Source: Symsagittifera roscoffensis
Taxonomy: Eukaryota > Xenacoelomorpha > Acoela > Convolutidae
Assembly: GCF_963678635.1 (NCBI RefSeq)
Contig: NC_087067.1
Span: 43,129,829 to 43,193,828, forward strand
DNA length: 64,000 nt
Reading direction: 5' to 3'
Below, piece by piece: positions 1-10,685 of this stretch. A model generated the notes under the pieces. It saw only the letters and a program-made list of their open reading frames with translations, had not been told where the DNA came from and ran no database searches. Numbering within the stretch: position 1 is the stretch's first letter; the number at the start of each line of letters is the position of its first letter. The translations under genes and the position numbers were made by a program.

Positions 1-45
1 CGAACCTCGAATCGACTTATGCTTTAATCTTTCCTAAAATAAAAA

Positions 46-633
46 ATGATTCAGATAACTTTACCAGTTTTTATATGTAAAATTTTCCAAGCTTGTTATT
101 TTTATTTCCAAAATTTTCTTCATGTTTCTCAGGTCATTTTACAGTACTTTCGAAAAACCATTACACAAGCCACTCTTGAATGCCCCATTTGCTACTTACC
201 AAAATCCAAATTCAAGAAACAACACAATAACGAGCCACATCATCCACCACACTTCATCTGCATAAACTGTCATGAGCAAATTGTAGCTCATTTTTCCAAA
301 TATGGACAAATTTTATGCCCCATTTGCCAAGTCCCAAATTATACCCGATCACTTTCATTTTATTTCCTTTGTTGTTTATGCAAAAGTATGGTTAAAAGCG
401 CAAATTGAGAAAAAAACCAGGCCCAAAGTATGGCAAGCTATCAACATCTTACCAATTGCCATCAAGGTATCACTATTTGTACAAGATGCCTCCCTAATTC
501 TGCAAAATTTTGTCCCGTATGCCACATCCCTTGTGATTTTTCGACACCTGGAATTAATTCTCCACACTTAAACGATTGCCTTGTACGATTCCTCTACACT
601 CCTACATTTGGTAAGGTCTCAAGACATCAGTAA
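46..633 (+). pseudogene. Double-RING-like protein, M1 copy 1, one in-frame UGA
   Basis: One frame of 196 codons from ATG 46, broken only by TGA at 406-408 (codon 121). Visible zinc-ligand pattern: C46-x2-C49, H69, C72-x2-C75-H76, C91-x2-C94 for a first RING-like finger. C109/C110-C112, C138-H139, C145-x2-C148, C156-x2-C159 would form a second one if translation passes the stop. The first 35 residues are hydrophobic and aromatic. RING fingers usually bind E2 ubiquitin-conjugating enzymes, but no function is shown here and the finger spacing is not classical. The copy at 7.7-8.1 kb has TGG at the stop position. A 1-base deletion before the end extends this copy past the stop used by the 7.7 and 16.2 kb copies. 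The name rests on the cysteine pattern alone. Confidence 0.6.
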
Positions 634-1103
634 TCCGCTCACAATTTATATATATTTTTAAACAACAATAAACACAAAAATCTCCTTTAAACATGCTATA
701 TTATATACTATTTACCCCCCCCCCCGCTTTTTTCTAGTCCCTTTTACCTATAAAAGGGGACCCCATGGTAAGCCTGTGGATGACCCCAGGTGGACATACA
801 TTTATGATTAGGGGTTAATTAATGCCCAAATTTCCATTTTTGCTTTAACTACATAATTTTAATATCTGAGCCTAACTCAGTGTCGAATAATTCTTTGTTC
901 CTGTAGTTAATAAAAATCATGATCGTATTTCTTCATTTGTTTTCCGTGGTGGGTTTGTGTGAAACCACAAGATTATAATTTCCGTCCTTTGTATATATAC
1001 CATTTTACACTTTAGAAATGTCCTTCCTTGTTCAAACATTTGATAATGAGCCTTAGTATGCGAAAGTAATTCGGGATTTTGAATATTTACTTATTTTATA
1101 TTG
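634..1103. other. Non-coding spacer of M1
   Basis: No credible frame. It contains an 11-C run near 715-725 and a block around 735-800 (CCTATAAAAGG, then GGATGACCCCAGGTGG) that is unusually well kept in all four M1 copies (8305-8365, 16870-16930 and the duplicate at 4740). TATAAAAG at 751-758 lies about 350 bases before the coiled-coil frame and could be a TATA box. That promoter role is a guess. Confidence 0.35.
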
Positions 1104-1790
1104 ATGTTTAGCAAATTAGAATATGACCCAATTTTGAATTGGAACTGCCAAAATGCTGACCCAGCACCCGAGGAGTTTGAAAGAAAATTGCCTCTCAGAA
1201 AGAAGCAACGAAAATCTGTAGTAGTACAATCCTTATCAACTGACGACGGGTTAAATAAGAACCCTCGGAGTTTCCCCAGTTTGAATCAAAGATTGGAACT
1301 GCAGCAGAGCAGAGCAGCAAAATTGGATACTGAAAACCCAAGATTTGTAACGAGTTTGAAGTATTCAATAAAGCAAAATTACAACAGATAGAAACTGCCA
1401 TCGTTTATTGAAGTCGTCATCTCGACGACAATGGAAAAGGTGATGATGCCTGTCGAGTTTATAGCCCAACAAGAAGTGGTGATAAAGGAGGAAACCAGCT
1501 TCTGGAAACTGAAGAAGAGAGAAGAGCAAGGCTACATCCTGAAAGCAGGGGGAACGCAAGTTACCATCCCGTTTGAGGGAATAACTGCATTCCCAAACTA
1601 TGTAGGACCCAAGCCGGAAGAGCAAGACGATATTAAAGAGCTCACAGATGGGATGAGCAGACTGCGAATTAAGAATAAAATCAAGAAGAAGAAAATCGTC
1701 AAGTTACAACAAGAACTCGAGGCTTCACAGAGGAAAATAGCGATCCTCAGAGCATACAATGTGGAGCTAGAAGCAAGAAGGAAGCTCTAG
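1104..1790 (+). pseudogene. Basic coiled-coil protein, M1 copy 1, one in-frame UAG
   Basis: One frame of 229 codons starting at ATG 1104, ending at TAG 1788-1790 and interrupted by TAG at 1389-1391. I do not recognise the family. The middle is charged (an EFERKLPLRKKQ-type block). The C-terminal third, from about 1650, is rich in K, E, L and Q with heptad-like spacing, as in a coiled coil. The sequence between the internal stop and the next ATG keeps its frame and protein similarity in the 8.7 and 17.2 kb copies. In the 8.7 kb copy the stop codon is TGG. This is either a decayed gene or two short proteins; expression cannot be judged. Confidence 0.5.
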
Positions 1791-2520
1791 ACGAAATTTA
1801 TAGCTCTGAGAACAAAAACCATATTCAAATTTGAGTCCATTAACTTAATTTATCTACATAACTATTTCATTTGATGTTCTTTTTAAATGTTATAACTAAA
1901 GTATTGAATCAATAAAGTGTTTAAATTTTCACCATAGTAACTGTAAGAATCGAACAGCTTTATTTTCTAAAAAAAAGGGGTGAGTTGTAGTATTGAAAAG
2001 ATTACACAGACAAAAGACCATTGTCTTAGTTGTTTATTTAACGACCCAATTCTAAATTGGAGCGTGCCATTTAAATTAAAGCCTCTTTTTACTGAATCAG
2101 GTATTGACTGATTTACTCTTATTAGGACTATAAAATCTTGTTTTTAAATACTTGTCCAATTTTTCTATTTTTTTAATGCTCACTATTTTAAAAGGGCTGC
2201 GATTAACAACACGTCCCTTTTAACTTTAACTTGAAACAAAATGGATAAATATTTAGCAGTCTCGCCGGCTGCACTGAACTTCACCTTGCTTTGATTGAGC
2301 AGAGATGCACCGGCAATATGATGCATCAGAGGGAGTAATATGAAATTTTAATCAGACAAAATTGAAGGCTGCGATTTTAATCAAAGAGGACTAATAATTT
2401 AAAGATATTTGATTTGAAAAAGTCAAATAAAACTAGTTTAAAAATCCCTTATAAGAAAGGGAGAATAAAGGAGCAGGTGAAACCTGAATAATTAAAGATT
2501 GAATCCGCCGCCGGTTTATG
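1791..2520. other. M1 3' tail
   Basis: No credible frame. AATAAA at 1910-1915, about 120 bases past the coiled-coil frame, is a possible polyadenylation signal. The tail is shared with 5787-6516, 9359-10095 and 12476-13035. The block near 2250-2340, including GATGCACC and GATGCATCAGAG, is conserved in all of them. Confidence 0.45.
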
Positions 2521-2902
2521 TACATGATAGTTAATGTTCGATACATCGAAACGGGTACTTTTGAGGAATTTAGTATTTATCACACTTCCCAATATTGGCC
2601 ATTCTTTCTTTTTGTATCTGATCACCCGGAGTCTTGTCCTACCAATATTGAATGTGAAAATTGTACTTTAGACTAGAATGATAATTTTTACGAAGAAACC
2701 TTTGTCCAAGTTAAAGGGTTCCAACGCTCCTTCATTCTAGCAAAAAATCCCCATTTTTATAATTCATTTCGAAACACTTTATAATGGCGAACTACACAGC
2801 ACCATTATTAAACCAGGCAAAAAATACTGGCATTTAATACTATGTCTTGCAAATAGCCTAACATTTCCCATTCTCTGCGATTTAGATCAGATTGAATGAG
2901 CA
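2521..2902 (+). pseudogene. M3 upstream frame, copy 1
   Basis: From ATG 2524 the frame reads about 50 codons, including the cysteine pairs HPESC and ECENC. It meets TAG after CTLD, then continues in the same frame for about 33 more codons to a TAA. The counterpart at 14,927 lacks about 85 bases of this. The product is not recognised. The frame nearest the RING sequence ends at TGA 2896-2898, where the 15 kb copy has TAA. Confidence 0.3.
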
Positions 2903-3163
2903 GTGAGAATAACAACTGAATGTCCTATATGTTTGGAAAATTGCGATCAAATGAAAAAAATACACGAAAATTTACCTCCACAACTACCACATTTAATTTG
3001 CGTTAATTGTTATAGTAAACTCAAGCTAAGAGCTAGTACACCATTCGCAAAAAATCCTTGCCCCATTTGCAGGCAGATTATTCGTGTAATTAAAATGACA
3101 GAATATGATGTCTATAACATCTGCAATCACTTAGTGTTATCCAGAAACAAACGAAAGGGGTGA
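2903..3163 (+). pseudogene. RING-like finger protein, M3 copy 1, cut by insertion
   Basis: The frame carries one RING-like finger: CPIC near its start, then HLICVNC, then CPIC, with the tract KLKLRASTPFAK between the last two. It aligns with 15,230-15,480. Here the first CPIC is intact, whereas the 15 kb copy has lost the first cysteine. The 15 kb copy has an ATG at the start; this one has ATA. A 1-base insertion at 3158-3161 ends the frame, and 10 bases later the M3 sequence is replaced by a methionine synthase fragment, so the second finger is missing. It is a dead copy. Confidence 0.6.
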
Positions 3164-3173
3164 ACATATGATA

Positions 3174-3640
3174 ATGTTTTTGCCCCAGGTCATTAAAAGT
3201 GCGAGGGTCATGAAGAAAGCAGTGGCTCATTTGATTCCATTTATGGAAGCGGAAAAAGAAGCGAGGCGTTTGGCAGGAGCTGTGGGCTCTGAAAATGAAG
3301 CTTCAAATTCGGGAACCTCTGCCATTGCAACTGTGAAGGGAGACGTACATGATATTGGTAAGAATATTACGTAACCCTTCGCGACCGAAAATAGCTTACG
3401 ATATCAGCGGCAAGATCAAAAGCTCCCGCGATTGACTGGGCAGCCGAGCCTCCAGTTTGCGCTCCCTCTTTTTTGGGCACGAGGGCGCTAAACGACATTC
3501 CAGTAGAAACGGTGATTCCGTACATTGACTGGAAGCCTTTTTTTTTCGATATCTGGCAGCTGCGTGGAAAATATCCAAACCGTCATTACCCCAAAATTTT
3601 TGACGATCAAGAAGTTGGAGAAGATGTACGGAGAAGATAT
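3174..3640 (+). pseudogene. MTR: Captured fragment of cobalamin-dependent methionine synthase
   Basis: Two collinear pieces of the B12-dependent methionine synthase coding sequence. Piece A (3174-3374) reads [16 protein letters not shown] and continues to [10 protein letters not shown], the cap domain and the start of the cobalamin domain with its DxHxxG histidine. Piece B (about 3376-3640) reads IDWAAEPP, FLGTRAL, YIDWKPFF and WQLRGKYPNR, the linker into the reactivation domain. About 140 residues of cobalamin-binding fold are missing between them. Piece B is in another frame and begins with a stop where the family has tyrosine. No intron is visible. The fragment replaces about 300 bases of M3 present at 15,494-15,795. 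It cannot make an enzyme. The intact source gene is not in the window. Confidence 0.9.
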
Positions 3641-3762
3641 TTTTGTGTAATTGTTGTGTAAATTTAGAACAAATTGACGAATGTCAGACCTGTAAAGGCA
3701 ATAAAAAATGAATAAACAATTATGCTGTTTGTTTAGAGAGTTGCAAAATGTTCTGCTTGGTA

Positions 3763-4023
3763 ATGGACATTGATTTTGTCCTTGATAACAATCTCCTCGT
3801 CCAGGATGACGTTTACCAAGCGCGTACAAATCGCATTTGTATTCAACCCGATCAACAGCAGTTGGATATTTTTTGCAAACGTTATGGTCCTGGCTTCCAC
3901 GATGAAGAAAAACTCACTATCAAAAGCAGTAGTAGATTTTACAATATTATCATAAATGCGTTCAACAATGACGAAGATGTTATCAACATCAATTTTCGAA
4001 CCTCGAATCGACTTATGCTTTAA
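3763..4023 (+). CDS. Unknown 86-residue protein, M3 copy 1
   Basis: ATG 3763 is the first methionine shared with the other copy at 15,896; an upstream ATG at 3748 is AAG there. Both copies run 86 codons without any insertion, deletion or stop. They differ at roughly a quarter of residues, and the block QQQLDI-CKRYGPGFHDEEK is nearly invariant. Uninterrupted length together with this pattern of change suggests past or present selection. No family is recognised, and no signal peptide or membrane segment is seen. The stop lies 18 bases before the ATG of the double-RING frame. Confidence 0.5.
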   Translation: MDIDFVLDNNLLVQDDVYQARTNRICIQPDQQQLDIFCKRYGPGFHDEEKLTIKSSSRFYNIIINAFNNDEDVININFRTSNRLML

Positions 4024-4041
4024 TCTTTCCTAAAATAAAAA

Positions 4042-4629
4042 ATGATTCAGATAACTTTACCAGTTTTTATATGTAAAATTTTCCAAGCTTGTTATTTTTA
4101 TTTCCAAAATTTTCTTCATGTTTCTCAGGTCATTTTACAGTACTTTCGAAAAACCATTACACAAGCCACTCTTGAATGCCCCATTTGCTACTTACCAAAA
4201 TCCAAATTCAAGAAACAACACAATAACGAGCCACATCATCCACCACACTTCATCTGCATAAACTGTCATGAGCAAATTGTAGCTCATTTTTCCAAATATG
4301 GACAAATTTTATGCCCCATTTGCCAAGTCCCAAATTATACCCGATCACTTTCATTTTATTTCCTTTGTTGTTTATGCAAAAGTATGGTTAAAAGCGCAAA
4401 TTGAGAAAAAAACCAGGCCCAAAGTATGGCAAGCTATCAACATCTTACCAATTGCCATCAAGGTATCACTATTTGTACAAGATGCCTCCCTAATTCTGCA
4501 AAATTTTGTCCCGTATGCCACATCCCTTGTGATTTTTCGACACCTGGAATTAATTCTCCACACTTAAACGATTGCCTTGTACGATTCCTCTACACTCCTA
4601 CATTTGGTAAGGTCTCAAGACATCAGTAA
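4042..4629 (+). pseudogene. Double-RING-like protein, M1 copy 2, one in-frame UGA
   Basis: Identical at the protein level to the copy at 46-633, including the in-frame TGA (4402-4404) and the 1-base deletion that extends its C-terminus. It arose by the 3,996-bp duplication. It follows the 86-residue frame by 18 bases, the same tight packing as at 16,156/16,174. Confidence 0.6.
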
Positions 4630-5099
4630 TCCGCTCACAATTTATATATATTTTTAAACAACAATAAACACAAAAATCTCCTTTAAACATGCTATATTAT
4701 ATACTATTTACCCCCCCCCCCGCTTTTTTCTAGTCCCTTTTACCTATAAAAGGGGACCCCATGGTAAGCCTGTGGATGACCCCAGGTGGACATACATTTA
4801 TGATTAGGGGTTAATTAATGCCCAAATTTCCATTTTTGCTTTAACTACATAATTTTAATATCTGAGCCTAACTCAGTGTCGAATAATTCTTTGTTCCTGT
4901 AGTTAATAAAAATCATGATCGTATTTCTTCATTTGTTTTCCGTGGTGGGTTTGTGTGAAACCACAAGATTATAATTTCCGTCCTTTGTATATATACCATT
5001 TTACACTTTAGAAATGTCCTTCCTTGTTCAAACATTTGATAATGAGCCTTAGTATGCGAAAGTAATTCGGGATTTTGAATATTTACTTATTTTATATTG

Positions 5100-5786
5100 A
5101 TGTTTAGCAAATTAGAATATGACCCAATTTTGAATTGGAACTGCCAAAATGCTGACCCAGCACCCGAGGAGTTTGAAAGAAAATTGCCTCTCAGAAAGAA
5201 GCAACAAAAATATGTAGTAGTACAATCCTTATCAACTGACGACGGGTTAAATAAGAACCCTCGGAGTTTCCCCAGTTTGAATCAAAGATTGGAACTGCAG
5301 CAGAGCAGAGCAGCAAAATTGGATACTGAAAACCCAAGATTTGTAACGAGTTTGAAGTATTCAATAAAGCAAAATTACAACAGATAGAAACTGCCATCGT
5401 TTATTGAAGTCGTCATCTCGACGACAATGGAAAAGGTGATGATGCCTGTCGAGTTTATAGCCCAACAAGAAGTGGTGATAAAGGAGGAAACCAGCTTCTG
5501 GAAACTGAAGAAGAGAGAAGAGCAAGGCTACATCCTGAAAGCAGGGGGAACGCAAGTTACCATCCCGTTTGAGGGAATAACTGCATTCCCAAACTATGTA
5601 GGACCCAAGCAGGAAGAGCAAGACGATATTAAAGAGCTCACAGATGGGATGAGCAGACTGCGAATTAAGAATAAAATCAAGAAGAAGAAAATCGTCAAGT
5701 TACAACAAGAACTCGAGGCTTCACAGAGGAAAATAGCGATCCTCAGAGCATACAATGTGGAGCTAGAAGCAGGAAAGAAGCTCTAG
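5100..5786 (+). pseudogene. Basic coiled-coil protein, M1 copy 2, one in-frame UAG
   Basis: Duplicate of 1104-1790 with the same in-frame TAG (5385-5387). A few amino-acid differences are visible, for example RKS to QKY near codon 38, P to Q after GPK, and ARRKL to AGKKL at the end. All are substitutions, so the frame length is unchanged. Confidence 0.5.
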
Positions 5787-6516
5787 ACGAAATTTATAGC
5801 TATGAGAACAAAAAACATTTTTAAATTTGAGTCCATTAACTTAATTTATCTACATAACTATTTCATTTGATGTTCTTTTTAAATGTTATAACTAAAGTAT
5901 TGAATCAATAAAGTGTTTAAATTTTCACCATAGTAACTGTAAGAATCGAACAGCTTTATTTTCTAAAAAAAAGGGGTGAGTTGTAGTATTGAAAAGATTA
6001 CACAGACAAAAGACCATTGTCTTAGTTGTTTATTTAACGACCCAATTCTAAATTGGAGCGTGCCATTTAAATTAAAGCCTCTTTTTACTGAATCAGGTAT
6101 TGACTGATTTACTCTTATTAGGACTATAAAATCTTGTTTTTAAATACTTGTCCAATTTTTCTATTTTTTTAATGCTCACTATTTTAAAAGGGCTGCGATT
6201 ATCAACACGTCCCTTTTAACTTTAACTTGAAACAAAATGGATAAATATTTAGCAGTCTCGCCGGCTGCACTGAACTTCACCTTGCTTTGATTGAGCAGAG
6301 ATGCACCGGCAATATGATGCATCAGAGGGAGTAATATGAAATTTTAATCAGACAAAATTGAAGGCTGCGATTTTAATCAAAGAGGACTAATAATTTAAAG
6401 ATATTTGATTTGAAAAAGTCAAATAAAACTAGTTTAAAAATCCCTTATAAGAAAGGGAGAATAAAGGAGCAGGTGAAACCTGAATAATTAAAGATTGAAT
6501 CCGCCGCCGGTTTATG
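5787..6516. other. M1 3' tail, copy 2
   Basis: Duplicate of 1791-2520 with no coding frame. It ends at CCGCCGCCGGTTTATG and passes into M2. Confidence 0.5.
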
Positions 6517-7113
6517 CTTACGAACAAAAAGACTGGCCTGAAATCTTCAGTGTTTCATTTTGCTCAGTAAGCAGCAAGTCAGATCTTAAGTCAGATCTTT
6601 TCAAAATAATTAAATTTTCTTTTCTGCCTTAACAATAACATTGAACTAGCCTTTTTCCCAAGTAAAATAGAGAAAAAATTCTCGTTTAAAATTCGGTAAA
6701 ATTATAAATCGAGATACTCGAGATACCCACACCTGAGGAAATCTGGACCATAAGAATCAAGAGGACAACGGCAAGGACGATACAAAAGACCAACCAGAAG
6801 TGCCGAAGTGGACACAATCAAGGGCGACCCAAGAATACTAAACAATCATCGACCTTAGTAAGAAGATAAAATATTGATGAACAAAACAAAATTAACTCAA
6901 CCTCACCTCATAGGTATATTTCTTTAAGCTGTTCGATTCGTTTATATAATCTAATAACCCTGTGCTTTGTATTTAACCAGCTAATTAATTCATACCTTTT
7001 CTAACTTTTGTTTCTACTCTAACTTTTGTCAAGACAACTTGACGATCCAAGGTGAGACTTATAACTTAGGATAAAATTACTAAACATTCAACCAGCAATG
7101 AGCGCTTAGTAAA
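6517..7113 (+). repeat. Module M2, copy 1
   Basis: Linker module that starts GCTTACGA after the M1 tail and ends in AGCGCTTAGTAAAC. Copies lie at 10,096-10,685, 13,036-13,610, about 17,930-18,045 (partial) and 18,515-19,095. It holds a degraded version of the short frame seen intact at 13,234-13,428. The block around 6935-6995 (GCTGTTCGATTCGTTTATATAATCTAATAACCCTGTGCTTTG) is strongly kept in every complete copy. Confidence 0.6.
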
Positions 7114-7730
7114 CTATAGTGACCTCGATTTTTACCCAGAATTAACAAAATGAAAAACTAGATGAAGATGAAGATAGAGGACAGGCATTTCTATAAGAGG
7201 AAGTTGACAAAATCAACCAGGATCGCATGTATCCTCAACTATCAAGTTTTGATCGAAGAAGTGACAACAACTAACGACTCCACTCTAAGTATAACTCGCA
7301 AGTATTTGAGGATCTTCTCCCCTTTCTTTCACCTATCGATTCACTGAACTCTCAACCAACAACACCAACTCAACTAGCTTTTACTTCCACCATTACTCCT
7401 ACTACGGACCCTGCTACATTACTGGCCTGAAAACAAGCCTTCAATCTATCACCACCCAACACAACATCACCTGTTTTAAAAGCTCCTAATTCACAGCCAC
7501 CACCACTGCAAATTTCCCCTCCTAATTTTGAAATACCTCTGACTTTTTCAAATTCTAGTAATGAGAAATGATCCCAAATAGTTCGACCCTATCAAGCACT
7601 AACGGCTTATTCGCCGGTAACAGAATCCACACACTTAATGACAGTTAGGAGACATCCCTTGCATCCTTCTGAACTGAATAGCAAATTGCATGTTCAGTTG
7701 GACAATGAAAGCCATATTGCTCCAAATATC
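7114..7730 (+). pseudogene. 3' part of a module-C gene, broken
   Basis: It begins TATAGTGACCTCGA, the same phrase found inside each C unit from 19 to 30 kb. It runs through a Thr/Pro-rich stretch (about 7370-7440) to the conserved block HPSELNSKL. Compared with the C units it has lost about 70 bases near 7260. Several frameshifts are present, so no long frame survives. It is cut at about 7730 by truncated M1. Confidence 0.45.
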
Positions 7731-8131
7731 ATATTACAAAACCCACTCTTGAATGCCCGATTTGCTACTTACCAAAATCCAAATTCAAGAAACAGCACAA
7801 TAACCAGCCACATCATCCACCACACTTCATCTGCATAGACTGTCATGAGCAAATTGTAGCTCATTTTTCTAAATATGGACAAATTTTATGCCCCATTTGC
7901 CAAGTCCCAAATTATACCCGATCACTTTCATATTTTTCCCCTTGTTGTTTATGCGAAAGTATGGTTAAAAGCGCAAATTGGGGAAATAACCAGGCCCAAA
8001 GTATGGCAAGCTATCAACATCTTACCAATTGCCATCAAGGTATCACTATTTGTACAAGATGCCTCCCTAGTACTGCAAAATTTTGTCCCGTATGCCACAT
8101 CCCTTGTGAATTTTCCGACCCCTGGAATTAA
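7709..8131 (+). pseudogene. Double-RING-like protein, M1 copy 3, both fingers in one frame
   Basis: Open frame of 140 codons to TAA 8129-8131. It reads both RING-like fingers without a stop: CPIC, HFICIDCHE, CPIC, then CCLC, NCHQ, ICTRC, CPVC. Where the other three copies have TGA, this copy has TGG (SANWGNN). This shows that the two fingers belong to one reading frame. The 5' end is replaced by module-C sequence at about 7733, so the usual start and N-terminus are missing and no upstream ATG is in frame. It ends in SDPWN and a stop, like the 16 kb copy. Confidence 0.6.
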
Positions 8132-8669
8132 TTCTCCACACTTAAACGATTGCCTTATACGATTCCTCCACACTTTTACATTTGGTAAGGTCTCAAGACT
8201 TCAGTAATCCGCTCACAATTTATATATATTTTTAAACAACAATTAACACAAAACTCTCCTTTAAACATGCTATATTATGTACTATTTACCCCCCTGGTTT
8301 TTTCTAGTCCCTTTTACCTATAAAAGGGGACCCCATGTTAAGCCTGTGGATGACCCCAGGTGGACATACATTTAAGATTAGGGGTTAATTAATGCCCAAG
8401 TTTCCATTTTTGCTTTAACTACATAATTTTAATATCTGAGCTTAACTCAGTGTCGTATAATGCTTTGTTCCAGTGGTTAATAAAAAACATGATAGTCTTT
8501 CTTCATTTGTTTTCCGTGATGGGTTTGTGTGAAACCACAAGATTATATTTTCCACCCTTTATATATACAATTTTACACTTTTATAAATGTCCTTCATTGT
8601 TCAAACATTTGATAATGAGCCTTAGTATCCGAATGTAATTCGGGATTTTGAATATTAATTTATTTTATA
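8132..8669. other. M1 spacer, copy 3
   Basis: No credible frame. It aligns with 634-1103; the C run is shorter here (CCCCC at 8288). The TATAAAAGG block at 8320-8330 is retained. Confidence 0.4.
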
Positions 8670-8672
8670 ATG

Positions 8673-9358
8673 ATGTTTAGCAAAATGGAATATGACTCAA
8701 TTTTGAATCGGAACTGCCAAAATGCTGGCCCAGCACCCGAGGAGTTTAAAAGAAAATTGCCTATCAGAAAGAAGCAACGAAAATCTGTAGTAGTACAACC
8801 CTTGTCAATTGACGACGGGTTAACGAGGAACCCTCGGAATTTCCTCAGTTTGAATCAAAGATTGGAACTGCAGAAGAGCAGAGAAGCAAAATTGGATACT
8901 GAAAACCCAAGATTTATAACGAGTTTGAAGTATTCAAAAAAGCAAAACTACAACAGATGGAAACTGCCATCGTTTATTGAAGTCGTCAACTCGACGACAA
9001 TGGAAAAAGCGACGATGCCTGTCGAGTTTATAGCCCAACAAGAAGTGGTGATAAAGGAGGAAACCAACTTCTGGAAACTGAAGAAGAGAGAAGAGCAAGG
9101 CTACATCCTGAAAGCAGGAGAAACGCAAGTTACCATCCCGTTTGAGGGAACAACTGCCTTCCCAAACTATGTAGGACCCAAGCAGGAAAGCAAGACGATA
9201 TTAAAGAGCTCACAGACGAGATGAGCAGACTGCGAATTAAGAATAAAATCAAGAAGAAGAAAATCGTCAAGTTACAACAAAAACTCGAGGCTTCACAGAG
9301 GAAAATAGCGATCCTCAGAGCGTACAATGTGAAGCTAGAAGCAGGAAGGAAGCTCTAG
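8673..9358 (+). pseudogene. Basic coiled-coil protein, M1 copy 3, frameshifted
   Basis: This copy reads through the point where the others have UAG: codon TGG (NYNRWKLP). A frame of about 184 codons is open to TGA/TAG at 9224. A 1-base deletion at about 9185 (CAGGAAAGCAAG against CAGGAAGAGCAAG) then throws the coiled-coil tail out of frame; that tail continues to TAG 9356-9358. It shows that the two half-frames of the other copies derive from one protein of about 228 residues. Confidence 0.55.
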
Positions 9359-10095
9359 ACGAAATTTATAGCTCTGAGAACAAAAACCATATTTAAATTT
9401 GAGCCCATTAACTTAACTTATCTACATAACTATTTAATTTGATGTTCTTTTTAAATGTTATAACTAAAGTTTTTAATCATTAAAATGTTTAAATTTTCAC
9501 CATGGTAACTGTAAGAATCGAACACCTTTATTTTCTAAAAAAAAAGGTGAGTTGTAGTATTGAAAAGACTACACAGACAAAAGACCATTGTCTTAATTGT
9601 TTATTTAACGACCCAATTCTAAATTGGAGCGTGCCATTTAAATTAAAGCCTCTTTTTACTAAATCAGATATTGACTGATTTGCTCTTATTAGGACTATAA
9701 AATCTTGTTTTGAAAATCCACTAATTTTTAAATACTTGTCCAATTTTTTTAATGCTCACTATTTTAAAACGGCGGCGATTATTAACACGTCCCTTTTACC
9801 TTTAATTTGAAACAAAATGTATAAATATTTAGCAGTCTCGCCGGCTGCACTGAAATTCTCCTTGTTTTGATTAAGCAGAGATGCACCTGCAATATGATGC
9901 ATCAGAGGGAGTAATATGAATTTTTTATCAGACAAAATTGAAGGCTGCGGTTTTAATCAAAGAGGACTAATATTTTAAATATATTTGTTTTGAAAAAATC
10001 AAATAAAAACTAGTTGAAAATTTCCTTATAAGAAAAGAGAAAAAAGGAGCAGGTGAAACCTGAATAATTTAAGATTGAATAAGCCACCGGTTTAT
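9359..10095. other. M1 3' tail, copy 3
   Basis: Diverged copy of 1791-2520 with no coding frame. It includes the GATGCACC/GATGCATCAGAG block near 9880-9910. Confidence 0.45.
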
Positions 10096-10685
10096 GCTTA
10101 CGAGCAAAAGGACTGGCCTGAAATCTTCAGCGTTTCATTTTGCTCAGTAAGCAGCAATTCAGATCTCTTAAGTCAGATATTTTCAAAATAATTAAATTTT
10201 CTTTTCTGCCTTATCAATAACATCATTAAACTAGCCTTTTTCCCGAATAAAATAAAGAAAAAATTCGATAAACTTATAAATCGAGATACTCGAGATACCC
10301 ACACCTCAGGAAGTCTGGACCATAAGAATCAAGATGACAACGGCAAGGACGATACAGACGACCAACCAGAAGTGCCGAAGTGGACACAATCAAGGGCGAC
10401 CCAAGAATACTAAACAATCATCGACCTTAGTAAGAAGATAAAATATCGATGAACAAAATAAGATTAACTCAACCTCCCCTCATAGGTATATTTCTTTAAG
10501 CTGTTCGATTCGTTTATATAATCTAATAACCCTGTGCTTTGTATTTAACCAGCTAATTAATTCATACCTTTTCTAACTATTGTTTCTACTCCAACTTTTG
10601 TCAAGACAACTTGACAATCTAAGGTGAGACTTATAACTTAGGATAAAATTACTAAGCATTCAACCAGCAATGAGCGCTTAGTAAA
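10096..10685 (+). repeat. Module M2, copy 2
   Basis: About 95% like 6517-7113 by eye. It ends at the same GCTTAGTAAAC phrase before TATAGTGACCTCGA. Confidence 0.6.

Larger units (their letters stand above)
1..6516. repeat. Recent tandem duplication, period 3,996 bp
   Basis: Positions 1-2520 match 3997-6516 at a constant offset of 3,996 bases. I counted only about a dozen substitutions and no length change; even the run of 11 C near 715 and 4711 is kept. Homology stops after the shared CCGCCGCCGGTTTATG at 2520 and 6516, where one copy continues into module M3 and the other into M2. The order M3 then M1 recurs at 14.9-17.8 kb, so the duplicated unit is M1 plus M3. The left edge of copy 1 is the edge of the window, so more copies may lie outside it. 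Confidence 0.95.

Noticed and set aside
1365-1625. Minus-strand frames recurring in M1 copies (for example 1365-1625, 5361-5621, 17,501-17,938)
   Set aside because: They recur because the + strand coiled-coil gene is conserved; their own sequences are low-complexity and rich in F, L and S, as shadows are.
3174-3640. Methionine synthase piece as bacterial contamination or horizontal transfer
   Set aside because: It is embedded in the repeat module with junctions on both sides, and its wording (YIDWKPFF, WQLRGKYPNR) fits animal MTR as well as bacterial MetH. Host origin is simpler.
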